Counted from the first letter of the stretch, positions 1 through 7,957 are shown. The stretch is DNA of 10,821 nt from Candidatus Luteimonas excrementigallinarum (GCA_019115725.1 DXCY01000137.1:1-10821), one strand, 5' to 3'. Notes: generated by a model not told the origin, from the sequence alone. Program-made: numbers and translations.

Positions 1-54
1 CGGCGTGCGGTATTCGCGCGGACCCTCGTCCACGCCAACCCTGTTGTTGTTCAT
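1..54 (-). CDS. sdhD: Succinate dehydrogenase membrane anchor subunit SdhD, N-terminal fragment
   Basis: An ATG at 54-52 on the minus strand opens a frame that runs off the window edge. Its 18 residues begin MNNNRVGVDEGPREYRTP and are hydrophilic, as expected for the cytoplasmic N-terminus of SdhD before its first membrane helix. The ATG shares bases with the sdhC stop (ATGA), an arrangement typical of translational coupling. The call rests mainly on position: sdhD normally follows sdhC, and the two subunits together bind heme b and ubiquinone in complex II. The fragment is too short to identify on its own, and the downstream sdhA and sdhB are outside the window. Confidence 0.75.
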   Translation of the reverse strand, partial: MNNNRVGVDEGPREYRTP

Positions 55-446
55 GCCCCACCCCGCATTGCAAAGAACCAGATGATGGCGGTCAGCACCA
101 CCGTCAGGCCAGCCACGGCATAGCCGGAGCGGTACAGCTCGGGAATCGACATCCCGTAGCCCATGTCCCAGAACAGGTGGCGGATGCCGTTGAGCAGGTG
201 ATACACCAGCGCCAGCGAGAACCCGGCCAGTGCAATCATGCCCAGCGGCGAGGCCAGGCATGCGGAGACCTTGGCATAGGCTTCTCCTCCCTGGGCGACC
301 GCCAGCAGCCACCAGGCCATGCCCAGTGCGCCGACGGACAATACGACGCCGCTGGTGCGGTGCAGGAAGGACATCACCGTAGTGATCTGGAAACGGTATG
401 TCTGCCCCAGCATGAAGGGGGACAGTGGACGTTGGTGCTGACTCAT
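51..446 (-). CDS. sdhC: Succinate dehydrogenase cytochrome b556 subunit SdhC
   Basis: SdhC is the larger membrane anchor of respiratory complex II, which passes electrons from succinate to ubiquinone in the inner membrane. The 131 residues match the usual family length. The N-terminal family signature (RPLSPFMLG, residues 6-14) is followed by the quinone-site segment SFLHRTSG at 26-33, with S26 and R30 matching the ubiquinone-binding Ser27 and Arg31 of E. coli. Three membrane helices lie at about 30-51, 68-92 and 108-127. H83 in YHLLNGIRH fits the heme b ligand (E. coli His84). Translation probably starts at 446, with a Shine-Dalgarno GAGGA about 11 nt upstream. The gene overlaps sdhD by ATGA and is divergent from ygfZ. 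I found no convincing promoter in the 262-bp spacer. Confidence 0.96.
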   Translation of the reverse strand: MSQHQRPLSPFMLGQTYRFQITTVMSFLHRTSGVVLSVGALGMAWWLLAVAQGGEAYAKVSACLASPLGMIALAGFSLALVYHLLNGIRHLFWDMGYGMSIPELYRSGYAVAGLTVVLTAIIWFFAMRGGA

Positions 447-449
447 CGC

Positions 450-461
450 AGGACAGATCCT
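450..461 (-). promoter_or_regulatory. Small hairpin over the sdhC ribosome binding site
   Basis: In the sdhC leader AGGA (461-458) can pair with TCCT (453-450) across a four-base loop, and flanking CG/CG bases can extend the stem past one bulged G. The AGGA is the only Shine-Dalgarno-like sequence before the sdhC start, so pairing would hide it. The stem is short, and chance is a real alternative. Confidence 0.25.
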
Positions 462-662
462 CGCTGGGCGGCCGCCGGAACGCGCGCCGCGTGGCAGGTG
501 GCGGACAGTGCCGCCTCAAAAATCAATGCAGCGGCCGTTCTTTTCCCAATCCCCGTAGCGGGTCGGGTCTGGCCCCTCCCGACCGCCAATTTCACGCGGG
601 CGCTCAGGTTCCGGCACCGGTTCCACGGGCTGGTCCTGTTCGGTCACGGCGTTGCTATCGCC

Positions 663-668
663 TATGAT
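663..668 (+). promoter_or_regulatory. Candidate -10 element for ygfZ
   Basis: TATGAT matches the sigma-70 -10 consensus at five of six positions and lies 40 bp before the ygfZ ATG at 709. There is no good -35: the best-placed hexamer, TTCGGT at 639-644 with an 18-bp spacer, is weak. This element also overlaps the upstream in-frame ATGs at 664 and 667, which argues that translation starts at 709. Confidence 0.25.
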
Positions 669-708
669 GGCTGGGTCTTTCACCTGTTCAAGTCTAAGTC
701 CCGCCCCC

Positions 709-1566
709 ATGTCCGACAAGTCACCGTCACTTCCCGCTCCCTTTTTCGCCCTGCCCGGCCACCGCGTGCTGGCCATGGAAGGCCGCGATGCCGCCGTGTT
801 CGCCCAGGCCCAATTCACCAACGATGTGGAGGGGCTGGCCGACGGACACTGGCAGTGGAGCGCGTGGCTGACGCCCAAGGGCAGGATCGTGGCGCTGTTC
901 GCGCTGCTGCGCCTGGATGCAGAGCGCCTGTGGCTGGTGCTGCCCGATGCCGACCCGGCCGCGCTGGCCGCGCAGCTGCAGCGGTTCGTGTTCCGCACCA
1001 AGGTCACCCTGCGCCCGCTGGAGGAGGTGCATGCCGCTGCCTCGTTCACGCCGCCGGAGCAGGCTGCGGGTGCCGTCATTGCCGGCGATACCGAAAGCGG
1101 CCTTGAGCTGGATCTCGGCACGCCCGCAGGTGCCCGTACGCTGCGTCTCGGCACCGCCGTGGCCGCCCCCGACGCGGAAGCCGCCGCCCGCTGGACCGCC
1201 TTCGACCTGGCCCACGGCTGGCCGCGCCTTGATCCGGAGCAGGTGGAAAAGTGGACGCCCCAGCAGCTTTCGCTGCTGCGTCTGCGCGCCTACAGCGTAA
1301 AAAAAGGCTGCTACCCGGGCCAGGAAATCGTGGCCCGCACCCACTTCCTGGGCCAGGCCAAGCGCGGCCTGGTACGGCTGCAGGGCGCCGCCTCCGCGGC
1401 GTCGGGCGATGCGGTGATGTCAGGCGAGCGTGAGATCGGCCGGGTCGTGTGCAGCGCCGGTGGCGAGGCCCTGGCGGTCCTGCCGCTGGAGCTGGACGAC
1501 GCCGAACTCGCCGTAGGCGACAGCCCCTGCCAGTTGGCTGCGCTGGAGGACGGCCTGGCGCGCTGA
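709..1566 (+). CDS. ygfZ: YgfZ/GcvT-type folate-binding protein
   Basis: YgfZ proteins bind tetrahydrofolate and support assembly or repair of certain iron-sulfur enzymes, such as the tRNA methylthiolase MiaB; they resemble the aminomethyltransferase GcvT. The 285-residue product carries the family signature K-G-C-Y-P-G-Q-E at residues 199-206, containing the conserved Cys (C201), followed by IVARTHFLGQAKRGL. The N-terminal half has the folate-fold segment QAQFTNDV and LTPKGRIVALFALLR. I chose the ATG at 709 because the product then starts MSDKSPSLPAPFFALPGHRVLAMEG in family style; in-frame TTG 652 and ATG 664/667 add an unconserved stretch. No clear Shine-Dalgarno precedes 709. A seven-A run (1299-1305) codes the lysine pair just before the signature. 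Iron-sulfur repair fits the neighbouring sdh operon, since SdhB carries such clusters, but that link is inference. Confidence 0.9.
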   Translation: MSDKSPSLPAPFFALPGHRVLAMEGRDAAVFAQAQFTNDVEGLADGHWQWSAWLTPKGRIVALFALLRLDAERLWLVLPDADPAALAAQLQRFVFRTKVTLRPLEEVHAAASFTPPEQAAGAVIAGDTESGLELDLGTPAGARTLRLGTAVAAPDAEAAARWTAFDLAHGWPRLDPEQVEKWTPQQLSLLRLRAYSVKKGCYPGQEIVARTHFLGQAKRGLVRLQGAASAASGDAVMSGEREIGRVVCSAGGEALAVLPLELDDAELAVGDSPCQLAALEDGLAR

Positions 1567-1669
1567 AGCCGCAGCGTGACCGGCCTCCCAGCTTCGTTTC
1601 CCGCACCTTTCCAGCGCTGCTCAAACTGCAACCCGCTGCTGCTATGCTCCGGCGGACAGGAGGGGGTCC

Positions 1670-2203
1670 ATGCAGAACATATGGAATGGGGGAGCACGCA
1701 TTATGACGATCAAGCCTTGGCTGACGCTGGCGGCGGCCGGTTTCGTGTTGCTGGCCAGCGCATGCAGCACCACGCCGGAACAGGAACCGGTGCCGGAAAC
1801 GCAGGATATGCAGCCGCTGCCGTCCACGTTCCTGGAACGGCTGTCCTCGGATGGCATGTTTGCCTTTGGCAAATCCAGCATTGAAGACCTGAGCGGGGAA
1901 GGCCAGTTCGCCCTGGACGAGCTCGCCACCCGGCTGGCCGAACGCCAGGTGGAGATCGTGCACGTGATCGGCCACAGCGACCGGCTTGGCACGGCGGTGG
2001 TCAACCAGCGTGTCTCCAGCCAGCGTGCCAACGCGGTGCGCGACTACCTGATCGGCCGTGGCGTTCCGGAAGAGCGGATCACCGCCGTCGGACGCGGAGC
2101 GATCGAGCCGGTAGTCGAATGCGACGGCCGCGGCGGCCAGGAAGTGATCGATTGCCTGGCGCCGAACCGCCGGGTCGAAGTGCGCGTCCAGTTCGCCGAC
2201 TGA
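1670..2203 (+). CDS. OmpA-family peptidoglycan-binding lipoprotein
   Basis: This is a predicted outer-membrane lipoprotein that ties the envelope to peptidoglycan. Two starts are possible. ATG 1670 (177 aa) has an ideal AGGAGG six bases upstream. ATG 1703 (166 aa) has GGAG eight bases upstream and gives a more normal signal peptide, MTIKPWLTLAAAGFVLLASAC, with the lipidated Cys at residue 21. I give the outer start on ribosome-site strength. Numbered from 1703, the OmpA C-terminal domain spans about 50-164. D93 in GHSDRLG and R108 in SQRANAVRDYL are the residues that bind diaminopimelate in this family. C140 and C151 (VECD, IDCLAPNRRVEV) probably form the disulfide seen in E. coli OmpA. There is no beta-barrel, so it belongs to the Pal-like short lipoproteins. 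It stands alone, 103 bp after ygfZ. Confidence 0.9.
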   Translation: MQNIWNGGARIMTIKPWLTLAAAGFVLLASACSTTPEQEPVPETQDMQPLPSTFLERLSSDGMFAFGKSSIEDLSGEGQFALDELATRLAERQVEIVHVIGHSDRLGTAVVNQRVSSQRANAVRDYLIGRGVPEERITAVGRGAIEPVVECDGRGGQEVIDCLAPNRRVEVRVQFAD

Positions 2204-2222
2204 GGCGCGTACTGAGGCACGT
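2199..2222 (+). repeat. Tandem 12-bp duplication carrying the stop codon
   Basis: ACTGAGGCGCGT (2199-2210) is followed directly by ACTGAGGCACGT (2211-2222), differing at one base. The first copy contains the stop of the OmpA-type lipoprotein (TGA 2201-2203). Because the unit is 12 bp, the second TGA (2213-2215) is in the same frame and acts as a backup stop. Confidence 0.8.
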
Positions 2223-2225
2223 ACC

Positions 2226-2246
2226 GGGGCCCTGACCAGGGGCCCC
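2226..2246. terminator. GC-rich hairpin in a convergent gap, possible terminator
   Basis: GGGGCCC (2226-2232) and GGGCCCC (2240-2246) form a perfect 7-bp stem around TGACCAG. An alternative fold pairs eight bases with one bulge and a GACC loop. It lies between the converging OmpA-type lipoprotein and E1 genes, next to the GTAG palindrome. No T-tract follows on either strand, so intrinsic termination is doubtful; transcript-end protection or Rho-linked termination are alternatives. Confidence 0.45.
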
Positions 2247-2252
2247 ACCCCC

Positions 2253-2271
2253 AGGAGCGCGTGACGCGCTC

Positions 2272-2275
<4 letters not shown>
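2253..2275 (-). repeat. GTAG-headed REP palindrome (SMAG-like)
   Basis: Read on the minus strand the element begins GTAG (2275-2272), then GAGCGCG, a TCA loop and CGCGCTC. The full stem is AGGAGCGCG (2253-2261) with CGCGCTCCT (2265-2273), nine perfect pairs. A GTAG tetranucleotide at the foot of a short GC stem is the hallmark of the REP-type SMAG elements of Stenotrophomonas. The TAG within GTAG is also the stop codon of the E1 gene. Family membership is by resemblance; copy number in the genome is unknown. Confidence 0.7.
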
Positions 2276-4545
<2,270 letters not shown>

Positions 4546-4588
4546 GGTGCTCTCTCGTAAGGCGGGCATCCCCGCCATGGGCGGAAGA

Positions 4589-5167
4589 TCAGGTAATGGA
4601 CCGGGGGTTTCCGGGCGACATATCCCGGGCGCTGTTCCGTAGCCACTGCGCCCGGGTCTGCCCCCACACATCAACGGTCATGTGCGCATGCGGCGGCGGC
4701 AGCGCGGCCGGACCCCGGAGGGTGGAACCCAGGCGCGTAGCGAGCTTCTGCGAAGCGGTATTTCCCGGCGCGATGCAGTGGATGAATTCATCCCAGCCCA
4801 GCGCCTGCAGCGACCAGTCGATCGCCGCCGTCGCGGCTTCCAGCGCATAGCCACGGCCCCAGGCATCGGGATGGAAGGCATAGCCAATCTCGTTGCCCGG
4901 CCAGCCCTCGGGACGCCAGGGTCCGGTCTGACCCAGCCAGCGGCCGCTGTCGCGCTCGATCACCGCAAACATGCCGAAGCCCTGTACCTGCCAGGCGCCG
5001 GGCTGCCACAGGAACCGGCGCCAGGCCTCGGTGCGCGACACCGCGCCACCGATATGACGGGCAGCGTCGGCATCGCCCTGCAGTTCGGCGAAGCGGTCGA
5101 AATCCTCGATCCGCGGCACCCGCAGGATCAGCCGCGGGGTTTCCAGGCGCAACTCGGCCAGTGACAT
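4589..5167 (-). CDS. GNAT acetyltransferase, RimJ/RimL type
   Basis: This predicted acetyl-CoA-dependent N-acetyltransferase has 192 residues. The N-terminus LETPRLILRVPRIEDFDRFAEL (residues 9-30) is the standard opening of the RimJ/RimL group. NEIGYAFHPDAWGRGYALEA (92-111) contains the acetyl-CoA pyrophosphate loop around W103-G107, and PGNTASQKLATRLG (134-147) is the conserved C-terminal motif with N136. I chose ATG 5167 because GGGAGGGG lies just upstream and homology begins there; the in-frame ATG 5221 adds 18 proline- and glycine-rich residues. It lies between gcdH and E1 on the same strand. Acceptors in this family include ribosomal protein N-termini, small amines and antibiotics; nothing here decides between them. 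Confidence 0.88.
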   Translation of the reverse strand: MSLAELRLETPRLILRVPRIEDFDRFAELQGDADAARHIGGAVSRTEAWRRFLWQPGAWQVQGFGMFAVIERDSGRWLGQTGPWRPEGWPGNEIGYAFHPDAWGRGYALEAATAAIDWSLQALGWDEFIHCIAPGNTASQKLATRLGSTLRGPAALPPPHAHMTVDVWGQTRAQWLRNSARDMSPGNPRSIT

Positions 5168-5203
5168 CCCAGCCCCTCCCAGGGCGCGGTCCGGCGCCGC
5201 ACT

Positions 5204-5238
5204 GCCGGGCCGGTGGCTCATTGGCCACGGCGCCCGGC
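5204..5238 (-). other. Strong stem-loop between gcdH and the GNAT gene
   Basis: GCCGGGC (5204-5210) pairs with GCCCGGC (5232-5238), and inside it GTGGC (5213-5217) pairs with GCCAC (5224-5228) around a TCATTG loop. The 12 pairs are interrupted only by a small internal loop. It begins 13 bp after the gcdH stop and lacks a T-tract. It could stabilise the gcdH message or reduce read-through into the GNAT and E1 genes; which of these is not visible. Confidence 0.45.
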
Positions 5239-5251
5239 GGCGGCAGCGGAA

Positions 5252-6415
5252 TCAGAACGCGTTGATGCCGGTCAGCTCGCGGCCAACCACCAGCTGGTGC
5301 ACCGTCTCGGTGCCCTCGTAGGTGATCACCGATTCCAGGTTCAGCGCGTGGCGGATCGGCGAATGCTCGGTGGTGATGCCGGCACCGCCCAGCAGGTCGC
5401 GCGCCTCGCGGGCGATGTCGATCGCCATGCGGCAGTTGTTCCACTTGGCCACGCTGACCTGGGTCGGCTGCATTTTGCCGGCCTCCTTCAACCGGCCCAG
5501 CTGCAGGCTCAGCAGCTGCGCGCTGGTGATGCGGCGGGCCCAGTCGGCCATCTTGATCTGCGCGCTCTGCGTTGCCGCCACCGGGCGCCCGAACAGCATG
5601 CGCTCCTTGGAGTACTCCAGGGTCTCGTCCAGGCAGGCGATCGCCGCGCCGATCGGACCCCAGGTGATGCCGTAGCGGGCCTGGGTCAGGCAGCCCAGCG
5701 GGCCGCGCAGGCCCTTCACGTTCGGCAGGCGGTTGGCCTCCGGCACGCGCACGCCGTCAAAGAACAGGCCGCTGGTCACCGACGCACGCAGACTCATCTT
5801 GTGCTTGACCTCCTGCGCCTTGTAGCCGGCGAAGTCCTTCTCGACCACGAAGCCCTGGATGCCGTCGTCGGTCTGCGCCCAGACGATGGCGATGTCGGCC
5901 AGGTTGCCGTTGGTGATCCACATCTTGGAGCCGTTGAGGATCCAGTCGTCGCCGTCCTTTTTGGCGTGGGTCTTCATGTTGGCCGGGTCGGAGCCGCCGT
6001 GGGCCTCGGTCAGGCCGAAGCAGCCGATGACCTTGCCCGCGGCCATGTCGGGCAGCCAGCGCTGCTTCTGCTCCTCGGTGCCGTAGGCGAAGATCGGGTA
6101 CATGCACAGCGAGGACTGCACGCTGGCGAAACTGCGCAGGCCGGAGTCGCCGCGCTCGAGCTCCTGGCAGATCAGGCCGTAGCTCACGTCGCCCAGCTCC
6201 GAGCCGCCGTACTCGGCCGGCAGGGTCGCACCCAGCAGGCCCAGGCCCGCGATCTCGGGGATCAGCTCCTTCGGGAAACGGCCTTCATCGAAGCACTCGC
6301 CGATGATCGGCAGCACCTTCTCGTCGGTGAAGCGGGCAACGGTGTCCTGCACCGCGCGTTCCTCGTCGGTAAGCAGGGAGCGGACGTCGTAGAGATCGAG
6401 GGGATCAAGGGCCAT
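5252..6415 (-). CDS. gcdH: Glutaryl-CoA dehydrogenase
   Basis: GcdH is an FAD enzyme that oxidises and decarboxylates glutaryl-CoA to crotonyl-CoA in lysine, tryptophan and glutarate breakdown. The 387 residues align along their length with remembered human GCDH segments: SVQSS (about 98-102), GCFGLTEAHGGSDP (acyl-CoA dehydrogenase signature), KMSLRAS, RYGITWGPIGA, RNNC-like WNNCRMAIDIAREARDLLGG and TYEGTETVH. Two residues are diagnostic: R94 in SGLRSFASVQ, equivalent to the Arg that holds the glutaryl carboxylate (Arg94 in human), and E367 in YEGT, the catalytic base (human Glu370). Their presence separates it from ordinary acyl-CoA dehydrogenases. ATG 6415 (MALDPLDLYDVRSLL) is the only sensible start, but its Shine-Dalgarno is weak. 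It heads the gcdH-GNAT-E1 strand. Confidence 0.95.
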   Translation of the reverse strand: MALDPLDLYDVRSLLTDEERAVQDTVARFTDEKVLPIIGECFDEGRFPKELIPEIAGLGLLGATLPAEYGGSELGDVSYGLICQELERGDSGLRSFASVQSSLCMYPIFAYGTEEQKQRWLPDMAAGKVIGCFGLTEAHGGSDPANMKTHAKKDGDDWILNGSKMWITNGNLADIAIVWAQTDDGIQGFVVEKDFAGYKAQEVKHKMSLRASVTSGLFFDGVRVPEANRLPNVKGLRGPLGCLTQARYGITWGPIGAAIACLDETLEYSKERMLFGRPVAATQSAQIKMADWARRITSAQLLSLQLGRLKEAGKMQPTQVSVAKWNNCRMAIDIAREARDLLGGAGITTEHSPIRHALNLESVITYEGTETVHQLVVGRELTGINAF

Positions 6416-6444
6416 GGCAGTCTGGAAGTTGGCAGGAATCCTTC

Positions 6445-6450
6445 ATTGTA
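6445..6450 (-). promoter_or_regulatory. Candidate -10 element for gcdH
   Basis: TACAAT on the minus strand matches the sigma-70 -10 at five of six positions, 29 bp before the gcdH ATG. No good -35 lies at 16-18 bp (GGCCCA is the hexamer present), so activator help or a false hit are both possible. Confidence 0.3.
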
Positions 6451-6458
6451 TCGATCCA

Positions 6459-6485
6459 CCCTGCCTTTGGGCCCCTGCCCTTGGG
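6459..6485. repeat. Short imperfect tandem repeat upstream of gcdH
   Basis: CCCTGCCTTTGGG (6459-6471) is followed at once by CCCCTGCCCTTGGG (6472-6485). On the minus strand the two copies lie just upstream of the candidate -10, where an activator or repressor could bind. No known operator is recognised. Confidence 0.4.
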
Positions 6486-6570
6486 ACTAGCTCCGGGGCG
6501 CTGCAGCCGCGCAGAGAAAGCTCATCTCCCAATCCAGGGAAAGCGCACGTTGAGTTGACAGGCCGCGGGG

Positions 6571-6672
6571 GCGACGGGCGGGTGCGCCCTTCAGGCTCCA
6601 TGTCCCCCGACGTCGGCCTGCGGCCGCCACCTCCTCCTTTACTTACGCCTGAAGGGCACCCCCACCCGTCGC
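6571..6672 (-). repeat. Stem-and-core element, copy A
   Basis: The arms 6571-6596 and 6647-6672 are inverted repeats of 26 bases. They enclose a 50-base core (6597-6646). In the core's direction (minus strand) the arms pair at 25 of 26 positions, two of them G-U, with one G-A mismatch. The core begins GTAAGTAAAGGAGGAGG and ends CGGGGGACATGGA, both shared exactly with copy B in opposite orientation; the middle 20 bases differ. GGCC-GCA-GGCC can form a small hairpin inside. I do not recognise it as a named family. It could be a structured RNA, a miniature mobile element or a REP-like repeat. Confidence 0.75.
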
Positions 6673-6700
6673 TGGAGAGTTTGTGGAGGGGGAGCGGGGC

Positions 6701-6724
6701 GTCGGGGGCGTAGCCCCGACCTAC
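6701..6724 (-). repeat. GTAG-headed REP palindrome (SMAG-like), second copy
   Basis: On the minus strand GTAG (6724-6721) leads into GTCGGGG, a six-base CTACGC loop and CCCCGAC, a perfect 7-bp stem (6701-6707 with 6714-6720). The layout matches the palindrome at 2253-2275 and the SMAG pattern, with a different stem sequence. It lies in the 89-bp spacer between elements A and B. Confidence 0.7.
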
Positions 6725-6761
6725 CGGAGGTAAAGCGACGATGGGGCAGTTCCGGAGCCGC

Positions 6762-6869
6762 GCCCCGTCGTGGTCGGGAGGCCTTTGCGCGTAAGTAAAG
6801 GAGGAGGCCGTAGCCATAGGCGCAGGCCGGGGGACATGGAGCGCAAAGGCCTCCCGGCCGCGGCGGGGC
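6762..6869 (+). repeat. Stem-and-core element, copy B
   Basis: The arms 6762-6790 and 6841-6869 pair over all 29 positions in the plus-strand transcript, three as U-G wobbles. The innermost 15 bases, next to the core, are perfect Watson-Crick pairs. The 50-base core (6791-6840) starts GTAAGTAAAGGAGGAGG and ends CGGGGGACATGGA like copy A; its variable middle can form GCC-ATA-GGC inside GGCC/GGCC. The arm sequence differs from that of copy A, apart from a CCTT/AAGG block and the GC next to the core. Copies A and B point away from each other. Confidence 0.75.
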
Positions 6870-6926
6870 CCGTCAGATCACCGCGAGGCAAATCGAAGAA
6901 GCAACCCCGGATTTAGGAGAAGAACC

Positions 6927-6958
6927 AAAAAAAGCGGGACCGGATGACCCGGCCCCGC
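6927..6958 (-). terminator. Intrinsic terminator of the glycine-zipper gene
   Basis: On the minus strand GCGGGGCCGG and CCGGTCCCGC form a 10-bp stem with one G-U pair and a GTCAT loop (6958-6934), followed by seven T residues (6933-6927). It begins 26 bp beyond the stop of the gene ending at 6985. This is a textbook Rho-independent terminator. Confidence 0.92.
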
Positions 6959-6984
6959 TCTTCCAAACCACCGCCAGCAAAAAC

Positions 6985-7782
6985 TTACTGGCGGATCACG
7001 TCATCAGCCTGATCCGCGGCAGCGGTCTGCAGCACCACCTGCCCATCCAGCACCGGCAGCCGGTCACCCGGCTCCTGCTGCATGCGCACCGTGCGCTCGT
7101 CGCCCTCGTAGCGGTAGGTCACATCCCAGGCCACCGGCACATCCTCGGTGCCCAGCTTGATCCGCTCACCCGGCTCGCTGCCCGTACGCATCGTGCCGGT
7201 GCTGCCATCGGGATTGCGATAGGTCACGTTGTAGGCGACCACCCGCGACGACTGCGAGGTATCCTGCACCGTGCGGCATTCCTGCTCGGTCACCGTCTGC
7301 ACGTTGTTGGCCTGCTGACGACCCTGGATCGCGCGGCCGGCGAATGCACCGCCCACGGCGCCGCCCACCGTTGCCAGCTTGCGGCCGTCACCACCGCCAA
7401 TCTGGTTGCCCAGCGCACCGCCCACCACCGCACCGATGGTGGTACCGGCCACACGGTTCGGATCGCGGGTCGGCGCCTGGTACTGCACCACCACGTCCTG
7501 ACAGACCTGGCGGGGCGTGGTGGAGGTGGTGGTTTCACTCACCGGCTCGACACCCAGCACCTGGGCATAGAAATCCTGCTGTTCCGTCACCGCGTGCACG
7601 TCCAGCACATCGGCGTAATCGAGACGACCGGATACGGGAATCGCATCCACCCCTTCATCGGTGCTGATCGCATCAGCGGCACCAGCCAGATCATCATCGC
7701 GGGTGTTGTTCTGGAACGCGGCCACGGCCACGCCGCCCACCAGCAGAGATGCCAAAGCGATTGCGAGGGTGTTGTTTTTCAT
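6985..7782 (-). CDS. Glycine-zipper 2TM-domain envelope protein
   Basis: The start at 7782 is set by AAGGAG six bases upstream and the signal-like N-terminus MKNNTLAIALASLLVGGVAVAAF; the open frame continues to 7959 but without signal character. The 265 residues then run: a linker (24-90); C94 in RQVCQDVVVQYQ; a glycine zipper at about 113-150 (TIGAVVGGALGNQIGGG and VGGAVGGAFAGRAIQGR), two close-packing helices as in the Rickettsia 17-kDa antigen/SlyB group; C169 in EQECRTV, perhaps paired with C94; and a C-terminal module repeated twice (182-210 and 216-243), each V-x-Y-x-VTYR...R...EPG-[DE]-R. There is no lipobox, so the N-terminus may be cleaved or remain an anchor. The likely location is the periplasm or outer membrane; function is unknown. 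A strong terminator follows. Confidence 0.85.
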   Translation of the reverse strand: MKNNTLAIALASLLVGGVAVAAFQNNTRDDDLAGAADAISTDEGVDAIPVSGRLDYADVLDVHAVTEQQDFYAQVLGVEPVSETTTSTTPRQVCQDVVVQYQAPTRDPNRVAGTTIGAVVGGALGNQIGGGDGRKLATVGGAVGGAFAGRAIQGRQQANNVQTVTEQECRTVQDTSQSSRVVAYNVTYRNPDGSTGTMRTGSEPGERIKLGTEDVPVAWDVTYRYEGDERTVRMQQEPGDRLPVLDGQVVLQTAAADQADDVIRQ

Positions 7783-7957
7783 GTCGCGCTCCTTGTGTTC
7801 CTGCAGGTCGATCGCCTGCGTCATGTGCAGTTCGATTCCACCATTTCCAAGCTGAACCGCATGCGGATGGAGGCGCTGAAAATGACGCCGGCATGAACGC
7901 CGCCGCCCCGGGTGCGTGATAGCGTGACGGCCATCCACCGGAACGGAGGGCTCCCCC

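Larger units (their letters stand above)
6416..6984. other. 569-bp gene-free region rich in inverted repeats
   Basis: This is the largest stretch without a credible gene. From left to right it holds the gcdH promoter area, a small tandem repeat, element A, a GTAG palindrome, element B and the terminator of the glycine-zipper gene. Open frames cross it on both strands (for example 6443-6817 minus), but they are low-complexity readings through the repeats and lack ribosome sites. Confidence 0.8.

Noticed and set aside
1076..2248. 390-codon minus-strand frame opposite ygfZ and the OmpA-type gene
   Set aside because: It spans two unrelated, well-supported plus-strand genes, is Arg/Pro/Ala-rich and has no recognisable domain.
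4546..4674. Longer E1 start at 4674
   Set aside because: It would add 43 Pro/Gly-rich residues and overlap the GNAT coding end; the ATG at 4545 has a Shine-Dalgarno-like GAGAGAGC and family-like sequence from its first residues.
5213..6490. 425-codon plus-strand frame opposite gcdH
   Set aside because: Mirror frame of gcdH, whose active-site residues and full-length family match fix the coding strand.
6414..6713. Plus-strand 99-codon open frame over the gcdH start and element A
   Set aside because: Overlaps the gcdH start on the opposite strand and owes its length to GC bias; no ribosome site and proline-rich reading of the repeat.
6443..6817. Minus-strand 124-codon open frame across the repeat region
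   Set aside because: Low-complexity Pro/Gly/Arg protein that simply reads through element B, the GTAG palindrome and element A. No ribosome site or domain is seen. Such frames arise by chance in GC-rich repeats.
6571..6869. Retron ncRNA or CRISPR-like array as an explanation of the repeat pair
   Set aside because: No reverse transcriptase or cas gene is in the window, there are only two inverted copies, and there is no direct-repeat/spacer periodicity.
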